Assembly (NCBI RefSeq): GCF_009720865.1
Contig: NZ_WNLA01000006.1
Location: 238,756 to 302,755 of the forward strand
Source of the DNA: Pseudoduganella ginsengisoli
GTDB taxonomy: Bacteria; Pseudomonadota; Gammaproteobacteria; Burkholderiales; Burkholderiaceae_D
Length of the DNA stretch: 64,000 bases
Direction of reading: 5' to 3'
Shown: one piece after another, positions 16,785 to 30,550 of the stretch
Layout: each line of letters opens with the position of its first letter
How positions within the stretch are numbered: the stretch's first letter is position 1
Made by a program: the position numbers and the translations under genes
The notes under the pieces: generated by a model
Told to the model about the DNA's origin: nothing
The model's input: the letters and a program-made list of their open reading frames with translations, nothing else
The model's database searches: none

Positions 16785-17153
16785 TTACGACTTGGGCCTC
16801 ATGGCTGACGGGGCAGCCGGGACAGGCGTGGCCGGTGCGGCGGCTGGCGCCGGCGTGCCGCTGCTCTGCGGCTTGGGCTGGTCCTTGCCGAGGATTTGCA
16901 CAAAGATTTCATTTTGCTTGAGCATCGACAGCTCATAGCGGGCCCGCTCTTCCACGGCGCCGGTACCATCTTTCAGGTCGCGCACTTCGGATTCAAGCTT
17001 GGCGTTACGGCTTTTCAGCGCGGCATTCTTTTCTTGCGCGACGTTGAGCTGGCCTTCCAGCTCACGCACGCGCAACCAGCCGCCCTTCCCCAGCCACAGC
17101 GGGTATTGGATCAACAGCAGCAACACTGCCAGTGCAAGGGTAATCAGACGCAT
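16785..17153 (-). CDS. ftsB: Cell division protein FtsB
   Basis: A 122-residue bitopic inner-membrane protein of the divisome FtsQLB complex. It begins [20 protein letters not shown], a short cytoplasmic tip and membrane span, followed by [15 protein letters not shown] and a leucine-zipper-like coiled coil (about 30-65). The globular end [20 protein letters not shown] matches the FtsB signature RARxxLGMxKxxExxY. A Pro/Ala-rich tail of about 30 residues is an extension seen in beta-proteobacteria. It lies directly after eno, a conserved neighbour, with a hairpin in the 45-nt gap. Confidence 0.93.
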   Translation of the reverse strand: MRLITLALAVLLLLIQYPLWLGKGGWLRVRELEGQLNVAQEKNAALKSRNAKLESEVRDLKDGTGAVEERARYELSMLKQNEIFVQILGKDQPKPQSSGTPAPAAAPATPVPAAPSAMRPKS

Positions 17154-17162
17154 AGGGCATAC

Positions 17163-17189
17163 AAGCGGCCGGACTGCATCCGGCCGCTT
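17163..17189. repeat. Perfect 11-bp stem-loop between eno and ftsB
   Basis: The arms AAGCGGCCGGA and TCCGGCCGCTT flank a 5-nt loop. There is no proper T-run, so it may act as a weak attenuator or an RNA-processing signal that lowers ftsB relative to eno. Confidence 0.75.
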
Positions 17190-17198
17190 TAACTTACA

Positions 17199-18632
<1,434 letters not shown>

Positions 18633-18640
18633 TCATTGCA

Positions 18641-21198
<2,558 letters not shown>

Positions 21199-21203
21199 TT
21201 AAA

Positions 21204-21209
21204 ATTATA
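21204..21209 (-). promoter_or_regulatory. Possible -10 box of pyrG
   Basis: On the minus strand this reads TATAAT, about 42 nt upstream of the pyrG ATG. No strong -35 was seen. Confidence 0.35.
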
Positions 21210-21363
21210 GCGCAAAGTTGAGTCTTCTTCATCCCTACGTCTGGAAAAAACCAGTTATCAGCCTGCAAGCATAGGTATTTTGGCAATGTTGACGGTCGGT
21301 GGCGTGCCGCACAGAGACCCGGTTGCGCGTGCAGGACAATGCAATTTTGCAAAGGAGACCGTT

Positions 21364-21771
21364 ATGACTTATTCGGAACGCGATGCTTACGGCATGTATG
21401 TCGACACCGGCCACCAAGGCCCTGGCCCATCCCTGATGGGCGCCGACACCTTGATCGGCGACCACGTGCACAACCTGCAAAATGAACATTTGGGCACGGT
21501 AAAGGAAATCATGCTCGACATGCAGACCGGCATGGTCGCCTATGTCGTGATGGCCAGCGGCGGCGTGCTGACGCTGGGTGAAAAACTGTTTGCCGTGCCC
21601 TGGGAAGCATTGACGCTGGACACGGCCAACAAGCGCTTCACGATGGACATCAGCAAGGAACGCATTGAAAACGCGCCTGGCTTCGACAAGGACCACTGGC
21701 CGGACATGGCCAACCAGACGTGGATGAACGAAGTGCGCAGTTACTACCAGCGGGACGCCGCAGCGCGCTGA
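21364..21771 (+). CDS. PRC-barrel domain protein
   Basis: A 135-residue soluble protein. The start MTYSERDAYGMYVDTGHQ is fixed by a strong Shine-Dalgarno AAGGAGA 7 nt upstream. The PRC-barrel half contains MGADTLIGDHVHNLQNEHLG and VAYVVMASGGVLTLGEKLFAVPW, and a C-terminal helix KERIENAPGFDKDHWPDM follows. The family is found in photosynthetic reaction centre H subunits, RimM and many stress-linked proteins of unknown role; this stand-alone type is often stress-induced. The gene stands alone between the divergent pyrG and the vgrG cassette. No function can be fixed. Confidence 0.88.
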   Translation: MTYSERDAYGMYVDTGHQGPGPSLMGADTLIGDHVHNLQNEHLGTVKEIMLDMQTGMVAYVVMASGGVLTLGEKLFAVPWEALTLDTANKRFTMDISKERIENAPGFDKDHWPDMANQTWMNEVRSYYQRDAAAR

Positions 21772-21886
21772 TGCATTGATCTGTGCGGCTGGGGTGGCGC
21801 ACGATAGAATACGGGCAACAGTATCAAAAAGTTAATTTAATGCTAGCATTGCAACCTCCTGTGCCACAGGTAACTTGCAACTAGCT

Positions 21887-24049
21887 ATGACCAAGCCCTT
21901 AAAAGCTGCCGACGTCGCCCAGGCCCTGTTCGGCCTCCCCCAAACCAACCGCCTGTTGCGCCTGGCCTTTCCCAACGAGGATGGGCCGGACGCACAGTTG
22001 CTTCCCAACCGGCTGGAAGCGGACGAAGCGCTGTCGCAGGATTTCAATTTCACGGTTGAAGTGCTGTCGGACGATGCCCGGCTGGCGTTGAAAGACGTCG
22101 AAGGGAAAATGGTGACGATTTCCCTCGTGCGGGAAGACGGCACCCTGCGCTACTTCAATGGCTACGTCTTTGAATTCGCCCTGATCCGCACCGACGGCGG
22201 CTTCGCGTTTTACCGCATGCAGCTGGGCCCATGGCTGGCGTACCTGCGCCTGCGCCGCGATTATTACCTGTTCCACGGTAAAACCGTGCAGCAGCAAACC
22301 GCGGAAATCTTTGCCGGCTACCCGCTGCCTGACTGGAAAACCCGCATCCAGGGCGCCGACCCGGTGTTGACGGATGCCTGCCAGGCGGGGGAAACCGACT
22401 ATAACTATGTGCACCGGCGCTGGGAACAGCGCGGCTGGCACTACTGGTATGAACACCGCGCCGATGGCCACACGCTGGTCCTGGCGGACGACTCGACTGC
22501 CGCCGATCCCATTGACGGCGTCCCCACCATTGCCTACCAGCGCGAAGCCGGCGCGCAGGAAGACGACGCCATTGGCGACTGGTCGCCCGTGCGGCGCATT
22601 ATCCCGGCCAGCGTGGCGCTGTCCAGCTTTGACTTTAAGTCGCCCCGCCCGCAAAGCGCGGCGCTGCCCACCATCCACCAGCAAGGCAACGTGCCGCAGC
22701 TGGAAGTGTATGAATACACGGGCGCCTATGGTTTTTCCGCGGGTGACGATGGCAATGCGCTGGCGCGCCGCCGCATGGAAGAAATCGAAGCAGGCGGCAA
22801 GCGCTTCGAAGCGGGCGGCAATGACCGCTTCGTCCAGCCCGGCCGCTGGTTCCGGCTGACGGGCCACTTCGACATCGACCCGGACGGCAGCAACAGCGAA
22901 GACAGCACGTTCCTGATCATTTCGACCCGCCACAGCGCCAGCAACAATTACCACGCCAATGGCAGCCAGCCGGCCCACTACAGCAACACGCTGACGTGCG
23001 TACGCAAGATCATTCCGTGGCGCCCCGGCCGCGGCTACAACAGCACGGAGCCGAAACTGTATGGGCTGCAGACCGCCACTGTTGCGGGGCCATCCGGCGA
23101 AGAAATCCATACCGATGAATTCGGCCGCGTGCGGGTGCAATTCCACTGGGACCGCGAGGGCCAGTTCGACGATAAAAGTTCGGCCTGGGTGCGCGTGGCC
23201 ACGCCGTGGGCCGGATCGAACTTCGGCATGACGTCGATTCCGCGCATCGGCACGGAAGTCATCGTGCAATTTTTGGACGGGAATCCGGACCGCCCGCTGA
23301 TTACCGGCATGGTGCCGAATGCGCAAACCATGCCGCCATGGACCTTGCCCGACAATAAAACCCAGAGCGGCATCCTGACCCGTTCAACGCCGGGCGGCGC
23401 GTACGCCAACGCCAATGCGTTGCGCTTCGAAGACAAGAAAGGCGCCGAGCAGCTGTGGCTGCACGCGGAAAAGGATCAATTGACGGAAGTCGAGCACGAT
23501 GAAGACAAGTGGGTCGGCAACGACCGGCGCAAGACCATCGACCACGACGAAATCAACCACATCAAGCATGACCGCACGGAGACCGTCGATCATGATGAAA
23601 CCATCACCGTGCATAACAACCGCAAGGAGCGGGTCGATCATAACGAGAGCATCAGTATCGGCGATAACCGCACGGAGGATGTGGGGAAGAATGAAACCAT
23701 CGATATTGGCGGAACCCGTAATGTCACGATCGGCCACATGAAGATCGAGACCGTGGGCCTGGCCAAAGTCGTCACCATCGGCGGCGCTTACCAGACGTCG
23801 GTTGGGGCAGCCATGAACACCACGGTCGCGCTGATGCAGGCTGAGGAAGTCGGCCTGTCGAAATACGTGACGGCCGGCCAAAAGATTTCCTTCACCGCCG
23901 GAGAAGAATTCCGCATTGAAGTGGGCGCCAGCTCGTTCGTCATGAAACAGGACGGCCGCATTGAAATCTCGGGCAAGGAAATCATCATCCGCGGCTCGAA
24001 GAAAGTTGAATTGCATGGCGACGACGTCGACACCAATCCGGAAGGCTGA
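21887..24049 (+). CDS. vgrG: Type VI secretion spike protein VgrG
   Basis: A 720-residue spike protein that sits at the tip of the type VI tube and carries effectors. Residues about 20-330 form the gp27-like base (LPNRLEADEALSQDFNFTVE; CQAGETDYNYVHRRWEQRGW). The gp5-like OB-fold lies at about 400-490 (DEFGRVRVQFHWDREG; SSAWVRVATPWAGSNFGMTS). The C-terminal needle is a beta-helix of repeats such as DHDETITV and IGDNRTEDV. No extra effector domain follows. The ATG lacks a clear ribosome-binding site and a TTG 12 nt upstream is an alternative. The next gene starts 2 nt after its stop, so vgrG, adaptor and RHS form one cassette. Confidence 0.95.
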   Translation: MTKPLKAADVAQALFGLPQTNRLLRLAFPNEDGPDAQLLPNRLEADEALSQDFNFTVEVLSDDARLALKDVEGKMVTISLVREDGTLRYFNGYVFEFALIRTDGGFAFYRMQLGPWLAYLRLRRDYYLFHGKTVQQQTAEIFAGYPLPDWKTRIQGADPVLTDACQAGETDYNYVHRRWEQRGWHYWYEHRADGHTLVLADDSTAADPIDGVPTIAYQREAGAQEDDAIGDWSPVRRIIPASVALSSFDFKSPRPQSAALPTIHQQGNVPQLEVYEYTGAYGFSAGDDGNALARRRMEEIEAGGKRFEAGGNDRFVQPGRWFRLTGHFDIDPDGSNSEDSTFLIISTRHSASNNYHANGSQPAHYSNTLTCVRKIIPWRPGRGYNSTEPKLYGLQTATVAGPSGEEIHTDEFGRVRVQFHWDREGQFDDKSSAWVRVATPWAGSNFGMTSIPRIGTEVIVQFLDGNPDRPLITGMVPNAQTMPPWTLPDNKTQSGILTRSTPGGAYANANALRFEDKKGAEQLWLHAEKDQLTEVEHDEDKWVGNDRRKTIDHDEINHIKHDRTETVDHDETITVHNNRKERVDHNESISIGDNRTEDVGKNETIDIGGTRNVTIGHMKIETVGLAKVVTIGGAYQTSVGAAMNTTVALMQAEEVGLSKYVTAGQKISFTAGEEFRIEVGASSFVMKQDGRIEISGKEIIIRGSKKVELHGDDVDTNPEG

Positions 24050-24051
24050 CC

Positions 24052-25449
24052 GTGGAAATTCCAGCCATCCCCAGCCTGCGGTTCGACAACCGCACCGGAT
24101 TCGACGCCCTGCACTTTGATACGTTGGACCAGAACGGCGTTGCATTCCATGTCATCACTGCGAAGACCGGTTACACCTTGTCTCCCGGCGCCACGCCCGG
24201 GCAAGCGTACTTAACGCCGGCAGCCGCCCTGCTGCACGTGGCGGATGTGCACTACGAAGACAATCTCGATCGCAGCGTGCGCTATGAGAGCGACCTGGCG
24301 CCCTATAAACCGCTGTGCGACGTTGTTGTTATCGGCGCCGCCTATCCGCCTCAAGGCGGGAAAAGGCCCAGCTTCGATATCGCGCTGCGCGTCCAGCGCC
24401 CCGACCTGCCGCCGGCGTTGCCGGAGCGCCCCCGCCCGCTCAATCCATGGCAGCCGCTATCGCCCGAGGTCTACCAGCAATGGCAAAAAGACCTGGCGTG
24501 CGCCGCCCCCCGGCCCGGCGCCCTGCTGGTCGATAAAACCTTGCGTATCCACGGTGAACGCCACTTGCACCGGCTGGCGGCGCCCCTGCGCTGGGTGCAT
24601 GGCACGCCATGGCGCCTGGACAGCGCAGCCGCCTGCACGCCGCTGCCGCTGCGCTATGAATATGCGTTTGGCGGCGAGTGCCGCGCCGAAGCAAGCGATG
24701 CCTGGGCCGCGAACATCCCTGCAAGCCATAGGCTGACGCCGGAACAGCAGGCCAGCTATCCCGATACAGCGCCCGCTCCGGTGGCACATGACAGTTGCCA
24801 GTCCAATCCTGTCGGTTGCGGATTTACCCGCGACTGGTTTGCCCTGGCTTGCGGCATGGAGACGCTGCCGGCGCCGCGCATTGAATACCCTGTGCAGCCA
24901 TTGACTGCCCGCGCTTTTTGGGATGCCGCTTGCGGCAAGCACACCATTCCCGCTGCGGGCATGGGCTTTGTCGGGCGCGGCTGGCTGCCGCGCCGTAACC
25001 TGATCGGCCAGGTCGAATTGAAAACCACGTGGCACGAAGATGAGGTGCCACTGCTGCCGAAGGATTTCGATTTCCGCTACTGGAACGGCGCGCCGGATGA
25101 CCAGCAATGTCCGCATCTGGAAGGCGGCGAACGTTTCACGCTGACGAACCTGTGCCCTGCCGGCGCCCCTTATGCCGTCACCGGCGCTGACGGCAACCGC
25201 ACGTTCACGTTCGCGCTGCCGCAACAGGCGCTATTCATCCTGGCGGCGGGCGCGGACGGCGTGCTGGCCGCCCAGCCGCTGGCCATCGATACCGTCGTCA
25301 TCGACCTTGACAACGGCGCCGTGGAACTGACCTGGCGGCTGGCCCTTTTGGCCGATGGCACGTTCGATGAAGTACGGCTGCACCATGCCGGCACGCCCGA
25401 AGCCCTGGCCCGCCTAAACGAATTGACCTCGGCCGCCGCCCTCAGTTGA
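24052..25449 (+). CDS. DUF2169-family type VI effector adaptor
   Basis: A 465-residue protein with a GTG start 2 nt after vgrG. The N-terminal half resembles DUF2169 proteins (DALHFDTLDQNGVAFHVITA; SDLAPYKPLCDVVVIGAAYP), which are encoded between vgrG and effectors carrying PAAR-like domains and are thought to load the effector on the spike. Later blocks include CGFTRDWFALACGMETLPAP and MGFVGRGWLPRRNLIGQ. No signal peptide or membrane segment is seen, which fits a cytoplasmic chaperone or adaptor. It ends 6 nt before the RHS start. The role is inferred from family and position. Confidence 0.88.
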   Translation: MEIPAIPSLRFDNRTGFDALHFDTLDQNGVAFHVITAKTGYTLSPGATPGQAYLTPAAALLHVADVHYEDNLDRSVRYESDLAPYKPLCDVVVIGAAYPPQGGKRPSFDIALRVQRPDLPPALPERPRPLNPWQPLSPEVYQQWQKDLACAAPRPGALLVDKTLRIHGERHLHRLAAPLRWVHGTPWRLDSAAACTPLPLRYEYAFGGECRAEASDAWAANIPASHRLTPEQQASYPDTAPAPVAHDSCQSNPVGCGFTRDWFALACGMETLPAPRIEYPVQPLTARAFWDAACGKHTIPAAGMGFVGRGWLPRRNLIGQVELKTTWHEDEVPLLPKDFDFRYWNGAPDDQQCPHLEGGERFTLTNLCPAGAPYAVTGADGNRTFTFALPQQALFILAAGADGVLAAQPLAIDTVVIDLDNGAVELTWRLALLADGTFDEVRLHHAGTPEALARLNELTSAAALS

Positions 25450-25455
25450 CATCCT

Positions 25456-28400
25456 ATGGCTCACGAAACCGTCACCAAATCCCAGCGCTTTTATTGTGTC
25501 AGCGTGACACCGGATATCTGCAAGACCCCGGTCGGCAATTCCGTCATACCGATCCCCTACACCATCACTGGCGAATTCAAGGATGCGCAAGATGTGTCGC
25601 GCTCGGTCAAGATGCACAGCGAGCCGGCGTTCTTGCATGGCAAAAGTTTTATTCCCAGTGTCAAAGGCGATGAACGCGGCACGGTGGGCGGCATCAAGAG
25701 CGGCACGTATTTAAAGCGGGTGCAACCCAAGGACAAGAGTTCCACCAAAGGCGCGAACGGCACGCAAACGGTCCAGGAATCGCGCTTTATCTGGATGAAT
25801 GACCGCAATACGTTTGGCCGGATTTATGAACGCGGCGTGCAGGGCGCGAAAGCCCGGTTGCGCAGCCTGGCCAACAGCGCCAGCCAGGAATTGAAAGACG
25901 CGGCGCAGCACTATAAGGACAATGTCTCCGGCGACCTGCACGCGGCAGGGCAGAAAGCCATGGACGTGGGCGGCGATATCGCCACCGGCAGCGCTGCGCT
26001 GGGCGTAACGGGCCTGGCCGTGGGCGCCACGGGTATCGGTGCGCCTGCGGCCGCGGTGATGGAAACCGGTGCCGCGGCCGGCGGCGTCGTGGGCGGTACG
26101 GTGGCCGGTACGGGTTATGCGGCCGACACGGCGGCCACGGTGCTGGATCACGCTGCAGACTTTGTCTTGACAGGCAAAACCCCGCCGGTGCTGAGCACAC
26201 TGGGCGACATGGCTGTTAACGCGGCGGAAAACCTCGTGCTCAAGAAGGTCAGGAAAATTCCGTTTGTCGATGGCTTGTTGAAGAAACTGGTGCCGGCAAA
26301 AAAAGGCGCGCCGGGTTCGACACCCCCGCCTCCGAAAAAACCACCAGCCAAATCCGCCCACAACGGTGGCGACAAGGATGGCCATGACGGCGGCAAGACC
26401 AAGCAAAAGAAGGAACCAAAGGCGGATAAACCGTCCGACTGCTGCCCGAAAGACAGCGCCCCCGGCGGCAAACCTGTCAAGAGCAACCACCCGGTGCACT
26501 ATGGCACCGGCGAGGAAATCCTGGCCCAGACCGACTTTGTGATCGACGGCGCCGAGCCGCTGGCGTGGACCCGCGTCTACCGCTCCGGATCGGAATGCGA
26601 AGACTGGGGCTTGCTGGGCGCGCGCTGGTCCACGCCCTACACCAGCAGCCTGTCCGTTTGCGCCCAAGGTATCGTCTATCACGAAGCCAGCGGGCGGGCG
26701 CTGCGCCTGCCGGCGCTGGCCATCGGCCAGCAACACGACCACCGCGCCGAAGGGTTCATCTTGCGGCGCGACAGCGACCGGCAACTGTCGCTGGTGTGGC
26801 GCGACGGCAGCACCGATACATTCACCAAGGGGCCGGATGGCTGGCTGCCGCACGGCTACGATGGCGTCAACGCCATGCTGGCGCCAGGCGCCCCGCTCCG
26901 CGTACAGCGCTTCTGCCTGTCGCGCCGCGAGGAACGCGATGGCAAGGGCACCGCGATCGAACGCCGCCACGACGCGCGCCCCGGCGAAGTCCTGCTGCGC
27001 ATCCGTACCGATGATGGCGTGACAATCGAAGCGCTGCGCGACGGTTGGCTGCCGCTGGAAATGGGCGCCGAGCCGCAAACCATGGCGCCACGGATCGGCA
27101 GGATCGAACAGGTGCTGCCCGATGGCAGCCGCCTGTGCCACGTGCGCTACCGCTACGAAGCGGACATGCCGGACCTCGTCACGGCCACTGCTCCGGAAGG
27201 CGCATTCGAAGCGCTGCCGCTGCGCTGTGGCCTGGTGGAGCAAACCAATCTCGCCAGCCAGTCGCGCAGTTACGCGTACCACCACCATTTACTGGTGCAG
27301 TACACGACATATGGCGGCTTCCAACACGGCCTTGAATGGGTCAGCCTGGACATGCTGCGCGAGCGCTGGGCAGGCAACGGCCTGGAGGCAGCGCAACTGG
27401 CGGCGCTCCGCCCCATCACAGCCGCCAACAGCTACCAGGCGCGCGCTGTGCGTACCACCACGCAAGACGGCCGCGATGAAGTGCAGATTGCCTACATCGA
27501 CAACGACACGACGCGCGTGACAGAACCGGATGGCGGCATCCTGGAATACCGTTTCAATGCGCGCTGGCTGGCAACCGAGGTGCACCGTATCCATCCGGAT
27601 GGCAGCGTGCGCCCGCTAGGCCGGCGCCAATGGGACCGCGACGGCATGCTGCTGGCCGACATCGACGCCGATGGCGCCGAAACCCGCTATGGCTATGACG
27701 CGGCGGGCAACCTCACGAGCGTGACCGATGCGCAAAACCACGTGACGCGCATCGACTACGATGCGAACCATTTGCCGGTCGCCGTCACCGATGCGTTGGG
27801 CCATACGACACGCAGCCGCTATGACGACGCCGGCCGCCTGCTGGAGCGCACCGATGCGCTGAACCGCAGCACCCGCTACGCCTACGACGCGCAGGGACGG
27901 CTGGCAACCGTCACCGATGCGCGCGGCGGCAACAAGCGCTTGACGTATGACGCGGCGGGCCGCCTTGCCGCTTATACCGATTGCTCGAACTACACCACGC
28001 GGTATGGCTACGATGTGCATGGCCGGCTGACGGAATTTACCGATGCTGCGGGTAATACGACGCGCTATCACTACGATGCGCTGGGGCGCATGGTGCGTAT
28101 CACTTACCCCGACCAGACTGCCGAATCGTATGACTACGATGCAGAAGGCAACCTGGTGGCGCATACCGACGCCAAAGGCCATAAGACGCGCTACCGCTAC
28201 GACGGCCATGGGCTGCTGACGGAGCGGATCGATGCGAAAGAACAGACGCTGCGTTATGCGTATGACAAAGCGCTGCGGGTCACGGAACTGGTCAACGGCA
28301 ATGGCGACGCGTACCTGTTCGGCTATGACGCGGAAAGCCGGCTGGCCAGCGAAACGGGTTTTGATGGCAAGACCACAGCTTATTTCTACAGCAAGGCCGG

Positions 28401-30540
28401 GCACCTGATTGCCAGCGACAGCGCCGGCATCCGCACCGAATACGCGCGCGATGCATTGGGCCGCCTGCTGGCCAAGAGCAGCGCCGATGGCGGCGTGCGC
28501 TATGCGTATGATGCGGTGGGCCGGCTGATCGCAACGGCCACGTCGCAAGCGGAACATCGCTTCATGTATGACGCGGCAGGGCAGCTGATTGACGAACGTG
28601 CCGCCTATTCGCCTTCTGCGCCTCGCCTGCCCGGCCAGCCTGCTGAGTTCATCGCGGCCTTCACAATGACGCACGCGTACGATGAACTGGGCAACCGCAT
28701 TCAAACCATTCTTCCCAATGGCCGCCGCATCGATACGCTGCGCTACGGCAGCGGCCACTGGCACGGCACCCTGTGGCAAGGCACGCCGCTGGTGGACCTG
28801 GAACGCGACCAGTTGCACCGGGAAACGCGGCGGGAATGGGGAACGGCCAAGGAACGGCTGGTGGAGCGCCGCAGTTACGATCCGCAATCGCGCCTGAGCG
28901 CCTTTACGCTGGAGAAAGGCAGCCAGCACCTGCGTGAGCGGCATTACGAATACGATGCCGTCAGCAATCTGGTCCACATCGACGACAAGTTTGGCCACAG
29001 CATCCGCTACACGTACGACCCGCTGGGCCAGCTGCTGTCGGCGGTACAACCCGGGTTGACTGAAACGTTCGCGTTCGACCCGGCAGGCAACCTGCTCGAC
29101 CCGGCTGCGGAACGCGCCCCGATCGACACGCGGCAAGTCTTGCGCGAACTGGACGAACAGCCCGCGCCGGGAACCACGCCTCCGCGCCTGGCAAAAGTGA
29201 CGCATAACCTGCTGCGCCAGTACATGGGCTATGCGTATGAATACGATACGCAAGGCAATACGATCGTCAAGCGGCCACGCTTGCTGACTGGCGCTAATGA
29301 CGAAGGGGTGCTGGAGTTTTCGTACGACACGGATAACCGGCTGATAACGGCGGTGCGAACCTTTGCCAATTCACGGATGGTGGCGCGCTATAGCTATGAC
29401 GCGTTTGGACGGAGGATTGCAAAGCGGGTGGATGAACAGCGGTGGGAGGCTGGCGAGGATGCTCCGCCGGTGGGGCTTGCGCATACTGGCGTCACTACGC
29501 TGTTTGTGTGGGATGGCGATGTGATGGTGCAGGAAGTGCATGCGGATAAGACGATCACGTATGTGTATGAGCCGGACAGCTTCGTGCCGTTGGCGCGGGT
29601 TGAGTCCTGGGAGGGCATCGCGTCATTCGCAAACCGCGATACACATGTGTGGTCTGTGAACACGTGGACTTTATTAGCATCTTTCCCTGATGCTAATGCA
29701 CATGTTGTTAATAGGATAGAAGATAGGCATATCCAAGCGGAATTTCGGCACCATGCATCGCGCAACCATCAATTGGCCTCAATAGAAGCCACGTCGGCGT
29801 TCGACAGCATTCTCTACTATCAGTGTGACCATCTAGGAACGCCATCGGAGTTAATAGATAGAGAAGGGGAAGTGTTCTGGGCTGCGCACTATCGTGCTTG
29901 GGGGAAAGTACAGCGATATGATGTGAACCGCGTAGAGCAACCTTTGAGGTTCCAAGGTCAATACTTAGACCAAGAGACCTCCTTACACTATAACCGCTTC
30001 AGATATTATGATGTAAATAGCGCGCGTTACATTACACAAGACCCCATAGGGCTTTTCGGCGGCATAAATACTTATCAATATGCCTCAAATAGCACGGGAT
30101 GGATTGATCCGCTTGGCTTAGCTAAGCTCATGGAGCTCGGAACTTACGGAAATTTGAATGGTGCGGCTCACGTAAATGATGGATTACAAGCCCATGAGTT
30201 AGTACGACATGAATATTTGGTTCAAAAAGGTCTTGCAAACAAGAAGTGTCGAGATGCAGACAATCCATCTATTGCGCTCGACTTAGATCACCATACTCGG
30301 GGACCAGAAAAGGATAGTCGCGGCATCGGCGGTGCCCACTATCATGAAGGTCGCATTAGGCTGCAACAGGGATTGGGAAGAAATGAATTCCATCCTGATA
30401 CAAAACGTGAACTGGACATTACTCAAGGTGGATTACGTAAGGCCGGAATTCCCGCTAGCAGAGCTCGAAAACTGCGCAAACAGGCGGAAGAGTTCTTACG
30501 TGAACAATCTAAATGCAGGACTTGCACCACTTGCTTATAA
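25456..30540 (+). CDS. RHS-repeat type VI effector with DUF4150 head and a nuclease-like tip
   Basis: A 1694-residue effector. The N-terminal DUF4150 PAAR-like domain (about 1-110; CKTPVGNSVIPIPYTITGEF) caps the VgrG spike. A Gly/Ala-rich segment (about 170-235) may be membrane-active, and a Lys/Pro linker follows (about 280-340). The shell begins at HPVHYGTGEEILAQTDFVID and holds many YD repeats such as YGYDAAGNLTSVTDA. The core ends with the cleavage-site motif DPIGLFGG (residue 1529) and DPLGLA (1551). The variable tip (about 1556-1694) carries LDLDHHTRG and GGAHYHEGRIR, a His/Asp pattern reminiscent of HNH/Endo VII nucleases but not matched to a named family. Base composition becomes AT-richer from about 29600, before the core ends, suggesting that the last 300 residues were exchanged as a block. 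Confidence 0.93.
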   Translation: MAHETVTKSQRFYCVSVTPDICKTPVGNSVIPIPYTITGEFKDAQDVSRSVKMHSEPAFLHGKSFIPSVKGDERGTVGGIKSGTYLKRVQPKDKSSTKGANGTQTVQESRFIWMNDRNTFGRIYERGVQGAKARLRSLANSASQELKDAAQHYKDNVSGDLHAAGQKAMDVGGDIATGSAALGVTGLAVGATGIGAPAAAVMETGAAAGGVVGGTVAGTGYAADTAATVLDHAADFVLTGKTPPVLSTLGDMAVNAAENLVLKKVRKIPFVDGLLKKLVPAKKGAPGSTPPPPKKPPAKSAHNGGDKDGHDGGKTKQKKEPKADKPSDCCPKDSAPGGKPVKSNHPVHYGTGEEILAQTDFVIDGAEPLAWTRVYRSGSECEDWGLLGARWSTPYTSSLSVCAQGIVYHEASGRALRLPALAIGQQHDHRAEGFILRRDSDRQLSLVWRDGSTDTFTKGPDGWLPHGYDGVNAMLAPGAPLRVQRFCLSRREERDGKGTAIERRHDARPGEVLLRIRTDDGVTIEALRDGWLPLEMGAEPQTMAPRIGRIEQVLPDGSRLCHVRYRYEADMPDLVTATAPEGAFEALPLRCGLVEQTNLASQSRSYAYHHHLLVQYTTYGGFQHGLEWVSLDMLRERWAGNGLEAAQLAALRPITAANSYQARAVRTTTQDGRDEVQIAYIDNDTTRVTEPDGGILEYRFNARWLATEVHRIHPDGSVRPLGRRQWDRDGMLLADIDADGAETRYGYDAAGNLTSVTDAQNHVTRIDYDANHLPVAVTDALGHTTRSRYDDAGRLLERTDALNRSTRYAYDAQGRLATVTDARGGNKRLTYDAAGRLAAYTDCSNYTTRYGYDVHGRLTEFTDAAGNTTRYHYDALGRMVRITYPDQTAESYDYDAEGNLVAHTDAKGHKTRYRYDGHGLLTERIDAKEQTLRYAYDKALRVTELVNGNGDAYLFGYDAESRLASETGFDGKTTAYFYSKAGHLIASDSAGIRTEYARDALGRLLAKSSADGGVRYAYDAVGRLIATATSQAEHRFMYDAAGQLIDERAAYSPSAPRLPGQPAEFIAAFTMTHAYDELGNRIQTILPNGRRIDTLRYGSGHWHGTLWQGTPLVDLERDQLHRETRREWGTAKERLVERRSYDPQSRLSAFTLEKGSQHLRERHYEYDAVSNLVHIDDKFGHSIRYTYDPLGQLLSAVQPGLTETFAFDPAGNLLDPAAERAPIDTRQVLRELDEQPAPGTTPPRLAKVTHNLLRQYMGYAYEYDTQGNTIVKRPRLLTGANDEGVLEFSYDTDNRLITAVRTFANSRMVARYSYDAFGRRIAKRVDEQRWEAGEDAPPVGLAHTGVTTLFVWDGDVMVQEVHADKTITYVYEPDSFVPLARVESWEGIASFANRDTHVWSVNTWTLLASFPDANAHVVNRIEDRHIQAEFRHHASRNHQLASIEATSAFDSILYYQCDHLGTPSELIDREGEVFWAAHYRAWGKVQRYDVNRVEQPLRFQGQYLDQETSLHYNRFRYYDVNSARYITQDPIGLFGGINTYQYASNSTGWIDPLGLAKLMELGTYGNLNGAAHVNDGLQAHELVRHEYLVQKGLANKKCRDADNPSIALDLDHHTRGPEKDSRGIGGAHYHEGRIRLQQGLGRNEFHPDTKRELDITQGGLRKAGIPASRARKLRKQAEEFLREQSKCRTCTTCL

Positions 30541-30550
30541 AGGAACGACT

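Noticed and set aside
25711..29253. Long minus-strand open frames opposite the RHS gene
   Set aside because: The YD repeats on the plus strand force open frames on the other strand; no independent motifs are seen.
21887..30540. A complete type VI secretion system
   Set aside because: Only VgrG, a DUF2169 adaptor and the effector are present. No sheath, tube, baseplate, membrane-complex or ClpV genes occur in the window.
30332..30550. A longer start for the immunity gene, inside the RHS 3' end
   Set aside because: The frame is open, but the ATG at 30551 has a good ribosome-binding site and a family-like N-terminus; the upstream part overlaps the RHS tip.
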